Below are positions 17,671-25,516 of a DNA stretch of 44,840 nt, piece by piece (within the stretch, counting starts at the first letter, position 1; each line of letters opens with the position of its first letter). The notes beneath the pieces are model-generated. The model saw nothing but the letters and a program-made list of their open reading frames with translations, had not been told where the DNA came from and did not search any database. The translations under genes and the position numbers were made by a program. Location of the stretch: positions 1 to 44,840 of the forward strand of contig JAFPXF010000022.1 of the NCBI GenBank assembly GCA_017394765.1, given 5' to 3'. This stretch comes from Bacteroidales bacterium (GTDB taxonomy: Bacteria > Bacteroidota > Bacteroidia > Bacteroidales > WCHB1-69).

Positions 17671-18360
17671 ATGGGACAGATTATCAAATTCCAACATGAA
17701 ATTTTCAATGGCCAGATGGTCAACGGGAATCCCGACTTCGATGTCCTTTATCCAAAAACCAGTGCTGACCAAGTGGAGGGACTCGCCGCACTTGTACAGT
17801 CTCTGATTCCAGCCGATTCGGACACGAAAGTGCAGTCCATCACGCTGACCGAAGGAACCTCCTCAACAGGGCCTTCTATCACCGTCACACTCACAGACGG
17901 CACATCTGTGACCAGCACCACAATTAACCTCGCATCCACCACCAAGCACGGCGTGACCAAATTGACCAATGATGTGAACAGCACATCGGAGGTGCTGGCG
18001 GCAACGGCCAAGGCTGTGAAGACAGCATACGACCTGGCCAACTCCGCCAATTCTGCTGCGGCAACGGCGAACAACGGGCTGTCTAGTCTCAATGGTCATC
18101 TTGAAGGCAAATGCTTCAAGGTCGTGACCTACAACGACCTTAACATCTTAAAGACCGCGACAGCCCTTAATCTTGATGAGAAAGTCAATACGAGCAACAT
18201 TGTCAATGTCATAGCCTACAATGTGAGCAGGGAAGACAGCTCGCTTGTCATTGTCAATGAGGGTGTGACATTTGCCATTGTTGGAACAAAGCTGCAGGTC
18301 AACAGCACCGCAAAGACGGTAAACAGGGTAAAAGTCGTTTACGAGTACAGTTTTGTATAA
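17671..18360 (+). CDS. Phage tail fibre-repeat protein
   Basis: A 229-aa protein. Residues ~85-135 carry a tail-fibre repeat motif of the Phage_fiber_2 kind (STTKHGVTKLTNDVNSTSEV, then AATAKAVKTAYDLANSA), which in other phages repeats along receptor-binding fibres. Only one clear copy is present, so this is a short fibre or an attachment/tip protein. The N-terminus (IKFQHEIFNGQMVNGNPDF) probably anchors it; the C-terminal third is beta-rich and a candidate receptor-binding part. No reverse transcriptase or template/variable repeat pair is nearby. Its TAA overlaps the next ATG (TAATG). Confidence 0.7.
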   Translation: MGQIIKFQHEIFNGQMVNGNPDFDVLYPKTSADQVEGLAALVQSLIPADSDTKVQSITLTEGTSSTGPSITVTLTDGTSVTSTTINLASTTKHGVTKLTNDVNSTSEVLAATAKAVKTAYDLANSANSAAATANNGLSSLNGHLEGKCFKVVTYNDLNILKTATALNLDEKVNTSNIVNVIAYNVSREDSSLVIVNEGVTFAIVGTKLQVNSTAKTVNRVKVVYEYSFV

Positions 18361-20840
18361 TGCTGACGATAGAGGTGGACGGAAACGCGCTGCACATCTC
18401 CAAAGGCACGTCTTTGCAGATGGAACTGAACAGCAGCGTCTTCTCAACGGAAGGCGTTGAGGGCGACATCATGTTCACCTTTGACGTTCCCGCCCAAAGC
18501 AATGACGTGGTGTTCCGTCACGCACGATTCGCATACGTTCAGAGAATGAGGAAGTATGCCTGCACGGTGTTCGCCGGAGGAATAGAAATCGCCCGGGGTG
18601 ACCTCTATATCCAAAAGGCTACACAGGCCACCTATTCCTGCGGGCTTGTCATCAACCCATGGCCGACTGACTACGCCGACAGGAAACTTTGCGAAAACGA
18701 CTACGGCGAAGACATCATCATTAGTAGCAACCCCAGCCAGCATAACGCCCAATGGGTTGACTTTCTCAAATCCACCATCAACCCCGATTCCCTTGTCAAG
18801 TTCCCCTTGTTCCTTGATACCGCCTTTTACGGCGGAGGGAACAATGATTTCGGCTGGTTCCTGCTACAGACCGACAGCACACCGAGCAACGCCAGCGGCT
18901 ATCAAGCATCACTGCAGACCAACAACAACGTGGGGCTTGACCGCTGCTATCTCAACCGCCTTTTCTTTGACGGTGACGGCAATGTGATTGATGCAATAGC
19001 AGGGAACAGGGGAATCCGCCTTTTTAACGACCGCCGACTCAACAACCCGAACAGCTTTGCGTTCTGCCCGGCATTGCGGCTCACTTGGCTGCTGGAGAAA
19101 GTCATCGGCAACGGAGGCTATAGGGCAACAGGCGGATTCTTTGACGACAGAGACACCGCCAAAGTGTTTTCGCAGAGCCTACGCGCCCTTGACGGGTTAA
19201 TCACGCAGTACTCCGAGGGTGAAGCCGGAGTGTTTGCCGAAATCTCTCCGACTGTCATCTGCTCCAACGAGCCTGTCAACATCTCCAAAATCGTCCATTT
19301 CATTGACCCTGATGGAAACACGCAGCTGACATTTTCACCAACGGTCGGAGGCGCACACCACTTTCATGTGGTGCTGAAGACATACTTGCCCGCCAATCTG
19401 CTTCAGAGCGGCACAATGGAGGTGACGGAGTACGGACACACCTTCACCGCAAACTACGTGGAAGGCCTGTTCTTCATGCTCTCCGATTGCACAAACGGCC
19501 TGCCGACCTGTATGACAAATGACTTGAACGGGGATTGGAGCAGTATGAGCCCGATGTCAACTTACTGGGCGCCGCCCGTGTACTTCAAGATGTTCAAACA
19601 GAACAATCTCTCATCCTTCGGCTATGTCGGCGCAGGGTTCTATGAACTGACATTTGACTTCACCGCCAACGGGATGACAGCGGGACGCTCCTACCGCTTC
19701 ATCTTTGCCAAATGTCGCGGTCATAACGTTTACGGGCAGGGAACAGGCGGACAGGTCATTGTGAACGGTTTTGAGAATGTGCCCGTAACCGATGACGTGT
19801 CGGCATACTACAAGGTGTTCAACTGCTTCGCCAATCGGCTCCGCTTTGCTGAACACGTCCCCGACATGACCAATGCCAAATTCATCAGCACCCTGTGTGA
19901 GACCTTCGGACTTGCCTTGTTCATTGACTCCGCAACCAAGAGGGCGGAGTTCGCATTTGTCCGGGACATCATCGAAAAAGCCAAGTGCCTTGATCTAACA
20001 GCATACGCCGTTGACAAGGACACGGCTTTGGAGAAGAACGATGAACGGAAGTTCACCTATACGCTGGAAGGCATTTCAACGGATGACATTGACACCACAA
20101 AACTGCTGCCACCCGTCAGAACCGCATCCGACCTGCCGGATGCTATGGCCAACTATGGGAAAAGCTGTTTCGTGGAGAACGAGAACCAATACAGGAAAGC
20201 GGAGAGGGAGGGAAATGCCATCTCCAACTGGGTGTTCCGTTGGAATCCACAAAGCGGGGCAAACCAATCACTTGAGGTCGGGAACGGAAATGAAGAGAAT
20301 GTCACGCCTTCGCTGAAAATTCCCGTCATGAAAGTCACGGACACAAGAACTTCCAACACGGAGTTCATCCTACAGATTGAGCAGGCAGGCTGCAGCCCTT
20401 TATTTGAGACTGGAAACACCGGCTTTGGAATGGTGCTTGAAACGTATATGGGCAACCGAAAACTCAACAACCCACAGGTGAACGACATCTATTTCGAGGT
20501 TGCCCAGCCCACCTGTTATGACAGGAACGGGCAAAATGTGGGCGGCGTTTCCCTAACTGTGGACGGGGAGAACTCCGTGGGACAACGCTGGGTAAAGCCG
20601 TGGCTTTCACTACTCGCCAAGTACGAGAAAGTCAAGTACCGCTTTCAGCTTCCGCTGGCAATGTTCATCAGCCTGTGGCGGCTACTCAAACCGCAAGACG
20701 AATCCGCGGAGAGTCAGACACGCTGGCTGATGGTCGGCAACGTGAAAAGCCTGCCCGTCAAAATCACCTTTCAGTTCACCGAGGGCGGCGATACCGTCAT
20801 CGCAGATGTCGAAGCCGCCAAACTGAAAGTGGAGATTTAA
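18360..20840 (+). CDS. Large phage baseplate/tail-tip protein
   Basis: An 826-aa protein coupled to the fibre gene by a TAATG overlap. It is beta-rich without coiled coil. The N-terminus (MLTIEVDGNALHISKGTSLQ ... FTFDVPAQSNDVVF) resembles hypothetical proteins found at the end of tail operons in Bacteroides phages and may form a baseplate hub. Another segment has YEKVKYRFQLPLAMFISLWRL. The substrate or partner is unknown. It is the last + strand phage gene and its TAA overlaps the - strand integrase stop by 3 nt within TTAA (20837-20840). Confidence 0.7.
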   Translation: MLTIEVDGNALHISKGTSLQMELNSSVFSTEGVEGDIMFTFDVPAQSNDVVFRHARFAYVQRMRKYACTVFAGGIEIARGDLYIQKATQATYSCGLVINPWPTDYADRKLCENDYGEDIIISSNPSQHNAQWVDFLKSTINPDSLVKFPLFLDTAFYGGGNNDFGWFLLQTDSTPSNASGYQASLQTNNNVGLDRCYLNRLFFDGDGNVIDAIAGNRGIRLFNDRRLNNPNSFAFCPALRLTWLLEKVIGNGGYRATGGFFDDRDTAKVFSQSLRALDGLITQYSEGEAGVFAEISPTVICSNEPVNISKIVHFIDPDGNTQLTFSPTVGGAHHFHVVLKTYLPANLLQSGTMEVTEYGHTFTANYVEGLFFMLSDCTNGLPTCMTNDLNGDWSSMSPMSTYWAPPVYFKMFKQNNLSSFGYVGAGFYELTFDFTANGMTAGRSYRFIFAKCRGHNVYGQGTGGQVIVNGFENVPVTDDVSAYYKVFNCFANRLRFAEHVPDMTNAKFISTLCETFGLALFIDSATKRAEFAFVRDIIEKAKCLDLTAYAVDKDTALEKNDERKFTYTLEGISTDDIDTTKLLPPVRTASDLPDAMANYGKSCFVENENQYRKAEREGNAISNWVFRWNPQSGANQSLEVGNGNEENVTPSLKIPVMKVTDTRTSNTEFILQIEQAGCSPLFETGNTGFGMVLETYMGNRKLNNPQVNDIYFEVAQPTCYDRNGQNVGGVSLTVDGENSVGQRWVKPWLSLLAKYEKVKYRFQLPLAMFISLWRLLKPQDESAESQTRWLMVGNVKSLPVKITFQFTEGGDTVIADVEAAKLKVEI

Positions 20841-22054
20841 TCACCCTTGTTCTCATGAGAGTGTGAAAAACTGGGTGTTTTGGGTATTATGATATTCCTC
20901 AAATTCGGGTCTGCGTGGTTTGTATATATTGTGGTAATATCAAGAGATGAGTGGTTTGCAAGTTGTTTTACAGACAATGGGTCAATGCCGTTTTTTATCA
21001 TTTCAGAGATACCTGTGTCTCTGAATGAGTACATTTGCATCTTTTGAGGAATATCAAGTTTTTTGCGGAGTTCAATCCAAGTCTTTGTCATTCTTGCCTC
21101 GGACAGTTTGTCGTGTCCGGGCTTGTAACCACGACCGAAGATATAGTCGCTGTTCGAGGCATTTTGCACTCCCAAATCAAGGAGTGCTTTGAGAATCTCG
21201 TCTGAAACCGGAACGAACCTTTCTCGTCCGTTTTTTGCCACGTCCTTTCGGATATGAATCTGCTTCTCTGCAAAGGATAAATCTTGCACGTTTAGCATCC
21301 TCAACTCCTTTGGCCGTATAAGTCCGGCATATATGAGTTTAAGCATTATCAAGAATCCAGGATTGTTGACTTTTAGATATTCTTCAATAATGCAACGGTA
21401 ATCATCAGGAATCAAGACCCTTCGCTTATCCTCCGTTTTCTTCTTTTTGATTTTGGCGAAATGATTTTCTTTGCAGTAACATTTTTCAATCATCCAATTG
21501 AAAAAAGCACTTCCGTTTTTGATGTATCCGTTATATGTGTAGGTGGATATTTCATCGCCGTTGCTTGACTTTCGCTCGAAATAAACGTGATCCATAAATT
21601 TCACAATCATTGCGTGTGAAATCATAGATGAATAGATGCCGGGCCTCTGTTTGTCCATCCATTCGGAGAATATCTTGATGAATGATTTGTATGAGCGGAC
21701 TGTGGCTTCACGTTGTGTCCGTTCAGTTTCCTCAATATATTTCCTGCACACTTCGCTAATCGGTGTGTACATACGTGAATCCTCACCCTCGAAATAAGGG
21801 TTCCAGCCTGTGGAAAGTTTCATATTCAAAGCAATGATGATATTGTTGATATGCCGTTTTGCCTCCGTCTTGGTGGAATAACGGCTGATAAGCCGTTCCA
21901 GTCGGATTTTCTTTCTTGCGAGCTGTTGAGTTTGAGGATTTTCCACATAATACTCAATGAGCCATCCAGACTTGTTGGTTTTCAGAGTTGCTGGCAAGAA
22001 GTTGACAGCGGAATACTCGGAAGATACTGCTAACCTGTTGTAATGATTTGACAT
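20837..22054 (-). CDS. int: Prophage tyrosine recombinase (integrase)
   Basis: A 405-aa site-specific recombinase that inserts and, with helpers, excises the prophage. Residues ~1-75 are an arm-binding-like N-terminus (YYVENPQTQQLARKKIRLER), ~95-200 a SAM-like core-binding domain, ~215-390 the catalytic domain. Catalytic residues visible: R247 (LIRPKEL), K274 (VAKNGR), R345 (YSFRDTG), H368 (ANHSS) and the nucleophile Y377 (TTIYTNH). The usual His of the HxxR box is replaced, as in other Bacteroidetes integrases of this YSxRxTG type. The AT-rich gene is convergent with the tail genes and its start is 146 nt from a tRNA-Ser. A perfect-looking hairpin covers the region just before its ATG. Confidence 0.93.
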   Translation of the reverse strand: MSNHYNRLAVSSEYSAVNFLPATLKTNKSGWLIEYYVENPQTQQLARKKIRLERLISRYSTKTEAKRHINNIIIALNMKLSTGWNPYFEGEDSRMYTPISEVCRKYIEETERTQREATVRSYKSFIKIFSEWMDKQRPGIYSSMISHAMIVKFMDHVYFERKSSNGDEISTYTYNGYIKNGSAFFNWMIEKCYCKENHFAKIKKKKTEDKRRVLIPDDYRCIIEEYLKVNNPGFLIMLKLIYAGLIRPKELRMLNVQDLSFAEKQIHIRKDVAKNGRERFVPVSDEILKALLDLGVQNASNSDYIFGRGYKPGHDKLSEARMTKTWIELRKKLDIPQKMQMYSFRDTGISEMIKNGIDPLSVKQLANHSSLDITTIYTNHADPNLRNIIIPKTPSFSHSHENKGD

Positions 22055-22056
22055 TT

Positions 22057-22108
22057 TTTTTTTGGTTTTGCGGTATTTGAGTTTCCAAATGCCACAAAAC
22101 CAAAAAAA
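22057..22108. repeat. 23-bp inverted repeat directly upstream of the integrase start
   Basis: Arms 22057-22079 and 22086-22108 are complementary except for two positions that become G-U pairs in RNA, with a 6-nt loop. The arms contain TTTTTTTGGTTTTG and CAAAACCAAAAAAA. The repeat ends 2 nt from the integrase ATG (22052-22054), so in the mRNA it would form a stem just before the start codon. It could control integrase translation or be a binding site for integrase/excisionase. Confidence 0.85.
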
Positions 22109-22143
22109 TGGTTCTGTCTCGTTTCTGTCTCAGTTTTCAAGCA

Positions 22144-22179
22144 AGAACCAGTAACTTGTTGTTGCAAATTACTGGTTCT
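22144..22179. repeat. 11-bp inverted repeat between integrase and tRNA-Ser
   Basis: AGAACCAGTAA (22144-22154) and TTACTGGTTCT (22169-22179) are perfect complements; 3 more pairs are possible inside after one mismatch. It lies 21 nt from the 3' end of the tRNA gene, in the likely attachment region. It could be a pair of integrase arm sites or the tRNA transcript terminator, although no T-run follows on the - strand. Confidence 0.8.
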
Positions 22180-22200
22180 AACCGAGTTATAACGTTTTGC

Positions 22201-22225
22201 GGAAAGTGAGGGATTCGAACCCCCG
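22201..22225. other. Probable prophage attachment site (attR side), inferred
   Basis: The 3' end of tRNA-Ser lies next to the integrase and phage DNA begins just left of it. By the rule for tRNA-integrating elements, the core would be a stretch from the tRNA 3' end, and a second copy should lie at the left end of the prophage, outside this window. No second copy was noticed within 1-22200. Confidence 0.4.
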
Positions 22226-22286
22226 GTAGCTGTGACACTACGGCGGTTTTCGAAACCGCTGCCTTAAGCCACTCGGCCAACTTTCC
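22201..22286 (-). tRNA. tRNA-Ser(CGA)
   Basis: Read on the - strand, the 86-nt gene has a 7-bp acceptor stem (GGAAAGT/ACTTTCC), a D-arm with GGCCGAGTGG, a 5-bp anticodon stem (GCGGT/ACCGC) closing the loop TTCGAAA with anticodon CGA, a long variable arm as in class II tRNAs, and a TpsiC arm with GGTTCGAATCC. The 3' CCA is not encoded. The 3' end faces the prophage integrase, as in standard tRNA-targeted integration, so the 3' part of this gene probably is the attachment core. Confidence 0.97.
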
Positions 22287-22306
22287 GTGCCCGTTTTTTG
22301 GGGCGG

Positions 22307-22314
22307 CAAAAATA
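22307..22314 (-). promoter_or_regulatory. -7 box for tRNA-Ser (TATTTTTG on the - strand)
   Basis: On the - strand TATTTTTG fits TAnnTTTG and lies 20 nt upstream of the tRNA 5' end at 22286. No TTTG at the expected -33 spacing was found. Confidence 0.5.
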
Positions 22315-22398
22315 CAAAAAAAATCAAAAACGGCAATTCCAGAAAAAATGTTGATTTCTTGGTGGATAACTGAACCTCCGACGGTATTTATTTTTTTG

Positions 22399-22406
22399 TA
22401 CTTTTG
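22399..22406 (+). promoter_or_regulatory. -7 box for the T9SS protein gene (TACTTTTG)
   Basis: TACTTTTG followed by C matches the Bacteroidetes TAnnTTTG box and is 48 nt upstream of the ATG at 22455, leaving an AT-rich leader (AACAATCAATTCTTAATTTA). A -33 TTTG at the right distance is not evident. Confidence 0.6.
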
Positions 22407-22454
22407 CAGCCTTAGTTTTTAACAATCAATTCTTAATTTAATACCTTATAAACT

Positions 22455-24263
22455 ATGAGAAAATTTACCGCTTTATGTCTGGTCTTGTTTGCCGCTTTGG
22501 GCCTTTCCGCGCAAACCATGACCAATCTGGCCTATTTCCCGTTCACGGGCAACACTGCCTCCCCGAACACTCCGACTTCTTATATGGCCGCTTACGGTGA
22601 CCAGGCGGGCAGCGCCGGCCTCTATCTCGACGGCACCCACGGCTCCTCCGCCTGGCTGCCTGCTTCCGAGCTCACCGCCAACGGCGGCTCGACTCTGAAC
22701 CTTCAATACGGCGAGGCTGCCGACAAGGATCTGGCCACCATCAACAACAGCGCCAACGGCAAGTGCATCGTCTTCCACTTCTCTACCACAGGATTCCAGA
22801 ATGTGGTGCTTACGATGGCTGCCCGCCGCTCTGGCCAGGGCTTCAACAGCACCGAATGGGCCTACAGCACTGACGGCACCAACTTCACGACGCTGCCAGC
22901 CACTTTCTCCACCGTGCCCAGCGCTGCTTCCAACTATGAGCTGAAGACGCTCGACTTCAACGGCATCACCGCCATCAATGACCAGGCCAACGTCTATCTG
23001 CGCTGCACCTATGATGGTGCCCAGTCGGCCAGTGCCTCCTTCCGCATCGACAATGTGCTGATTGCCGCCTATCCCGCCGGTCCTGACGTGTGGGCCCCGA
23101 CCGTCTCCTCTGTGGTTCCCAACGATGCCACCACCCTGACGGTGACCTTCAACGAGCCGTTGGACGCCACTACCGCCCAGACAGTCGCCAACTATGTGCT
23201 GGACAACAATGTGACGGTCACGGCCGCCGCCCTCAACACCAATGTCGTCACCTTGACCACCACCGCCTTGACCGAAGGTTCTGCCTACACCTTGATTGTC
23301 AACAATGTGGCTGATGTGGCCGGCAACGTGATGGCTCCCGACACCATCGCGTTCACTTACGGCGTCTCCAGCGAGTTTGTCTGTGCCAACATCGCCGAGC
23401 TGCGCAGCAAACTGGCCTACACCGACAACAGTGCTGCTGTCAACGACAACACGGAGTACAAGCTCGAAGGCGAGGTCATCGTGATTGCCACCGCCGCCTA
23501 CAACAACCAAAAGGTGATCCAAGACGCCACCGGCGCCATTCTTATTTATGACCCGAACGGCACTTTGGGCACCTACGATGTGGGCGACAAGATTTCCAAT
23601 CTCTATGGTACCCTTACCAATTACTTCGGCTTCCTGGAATTCAAGCCCACGGCCGCTGGCGGCCAGCCTGTTGACATCTTTCAGGATGTGACCCCGCTTG
23701 AGGTCACCCTCGCCCAGCTCACCGACAACAATTTCATGATCAACCACCAGGCCGAGTTGATCAAGCTCACTGATGTGAGCTTTGCCACACCTGGCGGCAA
23801 TTTCCAAGTGCTCAACACTTACGAGCTTACCCAGAATGGATCCACTGCCGTCGCCGTCTATCCCTATTTCCAGGATGCCAACTACATCGGGACAGAAATC
23901 CCCGCCGGCAACATGAACATCATTGGCGTGAACTTCGCCACCAGCAAGATTGGCAACAACTATCCTCCTTTCCAATACTACATCGTGCCGCGCAGCACCA
24001 GCGATTTTTTGACCAATGCCATCAACGAGTATGAACTCAACGGTGTCGCCGTCTATCCGAATCCCGCCCGTGATTATGTCACCTTCGGCACCAACGAGCT
24101 TGTGGAGAGCGTTGCCCTCTATGATGTCACTGGAAAGCGTGTGCTGTCCACTGAAATCAGCAACAACCGCATCTCTGTTGCCGGTCTCACCGACGGCGTC
24201 TATTTCGCCCGTCTGTACAGACAAGGCAAACAGGTCGGTATTGCCAAGGTTGTGAAGAAATAA
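22455..24263 (+). CDS. T9SS-sorted secreted protein with SbsA Ig-like and DUF5689-like domains
   Basis: A 602-aa protein. A signal peptide ends at residue ~19 (FAALGLSA|QT). Residues ~20-205 form a jelly-roll-like domain (TEWAYSTDGTNFTTLP; FRIDNVLIAAYP). Residues ~213-305 are an SbsA-type Ig-like domain (APTVSSVVPNDATTLTVTFN). Residues ~310-520 look like an OB-fold DUF5689-type module (YKLEGEVIVI, DVGDKISNLYGTL, IVPRSTSDF). Residues ~531-602 are a T9SS sorting domain (VAVYPNPARDYVTF, YDVTGKRVL, VYFARLYRQGKQ). It is likely to be a surface or released protein; the ligand is unknown. Monocistronic, with its own promoter box and strong terminator, GC-rich like the host operon downstream. Confidence 0.9.
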   Translation: MRKFTALCLVLFAALGLSAQTMTNLAYFPFTGNTASPNTPTSYMAAYGDQAGSAGLYLDGTHGSSAWLPASELTANGGSTLNLQYGEAADKDLATINNSANGKCIVFHFSTTGFQNVVLTMAARRSGQGFNSTEWAYSTDGTNFTTLPATFSTVPSAASNYELKTLDFNGITAINDQANVYLRCTYDGAQSASASFRIDNVLIAAYPAGPDVWAPTVSSVVPNDATTLTVTFNEPLDATTAQTVANYVLDNNVTVTAAALNTNVVTLTTTALTEGSAYTLIVNNVADVAGNVMAPDTIAFTYGVSSEFVCANIAELRSKLAYTDNSAAVNDNTEYKLEGEVIVIATAAYNNQKVIQDATGAILIYDPNGTLGTYDVGDKISNLYGTLTNYFGFLEFKPTAAGGQPVDIFQDVTPLEVTLAQLTDNNFMINHQAELIKLTDVSFATPGGNFQVLNTYELTQNGSTAVAVYPYFQDANYIGTEIPAGNMNIIGVNFATSKIGNNYPPFQYYIVPRSTSDFLTNAINEYELNGVAVYPNPARDYVTFGTNELVESVALYDVTGKRVLSTEISNNRISVAGLTDGVYFARLYRQGKQVGIAKVVKK

Positions 24264-24279
24264 CATGAAGAAATAAGAT

Positions 24280-24328
24280 AATATGGCTGTTGGTCTTTGG
24301 CTATTCGCCTTTGGCCAACAGCCATATT
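24280..24328. repeat. 14-bp inverted repeat after the T9SS gene
   Basis: AATATGGCTGTTGG (24280-24293) and CCAACAGCCATATT (24315-24328) are perfect complements with a 21-nt loop that contains TTTGGC twice. There is no T-run; it lies just before a strong terminator. Confidence 0.85.
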
Positions 24329-24334
24329 AACATC

Positions 24335-24372
24335 ACAAAGAGAGGCCGGTTTCCGTACCGGCCTCTCTTTGT
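24335..24372. terminator. Strong bidirectional intrinsic terminator
   Basis: ACAAAGAGAGGCCGGT (24335-24350) pairs perfectly over 16 bp with ACCGGCCTCTCTTTGT (24357-24372) around the loop TTCCGT. The arms are A-rich on the left and T-rich on the right, so the stem can work in both directions. It lies between the + strand T9SS gene and the convergent - strand Tat operon. Confidence 0.85.
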
Positions 24373-24528
24373 TGAGATCCTTTTCCTCGTCCACATGAAG
24401 AATCATGCCCGCTTCGGGGTGGCCGGTCTGCATCAGTCGCATGCCCTCCTCGAAACCGGCGCGCATCTTCTCCATGTCGCCGATGCGCGGATATTGCCCG
24501 TTCACCCTGATGTCGGGTGTTCCATGTG
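24373..24528 (-). other. Coding-like strip downstream of the ECF gene, possible gene remnant
   Basis: On the - strand one frame reads NGQYPRIGDMEKMRAGFEEG and on through HPEAGMILHVDEEKDLNK with codon use like real genes here, but it has no ATG start after the ECF stop (only a GTG at 24505) and it runs on through the terminator. It may be the remains of the 3' end of a gene; no family is recognised. Confidence 0.25.
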
Positions 24529-25050
24529 TTATTTTTTCAAGACATATTTCAGCAGGAGGAAGCCGCCGACGATCTGGAGGAGTAAGCCCGGGTAACCGAG
24601 CCACACGTCTTGCAAAGCGGCCTGCAGCGAGCCGGTCATGGCCCATTCGGCCATCATGCCCATGCCTTGGTAGATCACCACGACGAGTGCAATGGCAGGC
24701 AGCGTGACCTTGCCGGCCTTACGAGCGACAAGGGCGGCGGCAACGGCCAGCAGTATGCTCTTGGTGAGAATGATGGGCAGCATTGCGGCGGGTGGCATGC
24801 CGAAAAGCAGGTGGTTCACCAACGGCGAACCTACGGCTGTAAGCAGGCCTACGGTGAGGCCATACTTGTAGGCACCTACCAAAGTGAAGAAATAGATGGG
24901 CAGCAGTATCAGGCCGCCTTGTGGGATGAGATGGCACAACTGCGGGAACAGGATGTTGCCCGCGATGAAAGCGAAGGCCACCAAATAGGTTTTCAGTTCG
25001 TTATATCCCAAATGATAAAGAGGGACGGAGTGGGTTTGAGTTTTATTCAT
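24529..25050 (-). CDS. ECF-transporter S-component-like membrane protein
   Basis: A 173-aa hydrophobic protein with about five membrane segments (for example LVAFAFIAGNILFPQLCHLI, GLILLPIYFFTLVGAYKYGLTVG, IILTKSILLAVAAALVARKA). The LIPQGGLILLPIYFFTLVGAYKYGL part resembles S-components (substrate-binding subunits) of energy-coupling-factor transporters in Bacteroidetes. The substrate is not predictable; no ECF ATPase or T component is encoded nearby. It is the last gene of the - strand operon, 43 nt after the DUF1893 gene. Confidence 0.7.
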   Translation of the reverse strand: MNKTQTHSVPLYHLGYNELKTYLVAFAFIAGNILFPQLCHLIPQGGLILLPIYFFTLVGAYKYGLTVGLLTAVGSPLVNHLLFGMPPAAMLPIILTKSILLAVAAALVARKAGKVTLPAIALVVVIYQGMGMMAEWAMTGSLQAALQDVWLGYPGLLLQIVGGFLLLKYVLKK

Positions 25051-25093
25051 TGTTTTTTATTGGATTGTTAAATTGCTATGTGAAGGTTGGAGG

Positions 25094-25516
25094 TTAAGGG
25101 ATGATGTGGTGTCCTTTCAGAAAGTCATGGATGAGAGGCAGAGCTTCGTCGGGGGTGGCGGCGGAGAGGGTGGCCTTCTCAACGGGACAGATGTCCGTAT
25201 CGGTGCGGTTTCGGATGTTGTCCACCAGCTGGTTGCAGGTGACGGGAATGCCGGCGTTTTTGAGGGCCTGTTGGGCGGGTTCGCTGAGCAGGGCTGCGAA
25301 CACTTCGCGCACATGGCCCTTGGCGAGCAGGAAGGCAGCCCCTCGTCCGATGGCGCGATCGGCGACGAACGCGTCGCGCAGGAACTCGGGGCGGCTCACC
25401 AGCAGTGTGTACAAGTCAACCACGCCGGGGCGGCGGAACACGGCCACCTCGCCGGTGGCGGAGCGTACCACACCCCGCACGGTGGGATCAGAGAGCCATG
25501 TCTTCAACTCGTCCAT
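25094..25516 (-). CDS. DUF1893 domain protein
   Basis: A 140-aa protein. The order of motifs fits DUF1893: a short N-terminus, then VFRRPGVVDLYTLL, a conserved ADRAIGRGAAFLLAKG block, VFAALLSEPAQQALKNAGI, NRTDTDICPVEKATL, and a C-terminal PLIHDFLKG. The fold is related to cytidine-deaminase-like proteins, with a Cys-Pro (CPVE) in place of part of the zinc site; the reaction is unknown. It overlaps the upstream reductase gene by 29 nt, so the two are translationally coupled. Confidence 0.85.
   Translation of the reverse strand: MDELKTWLSDPTVRGVVRSATGEVAVFRRPGVVDLYTLLVSRPEFLRDAFVADRAIGRGAAFLLAKGHVREVFAALLSEPAQQALKNAGIPVTCNQLVDNIRNRTDTDICPVEKATLSAATPDEALPLIHDFLKGHHIIP

Noticed and set aside
17671..20840. 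Diversity-generating retroelement acting on the tail fibre
   Set aside because: No reverse transcriptase and no template/variable repeat pair was seen in or near the fibre genes.
22473..24266. 597-codon - strand ORF opposite the T9SS protein
   Set aside because: Same composition effect; the + strand gene has a signal peptide, recognised domains and a T9SS sorting domain.
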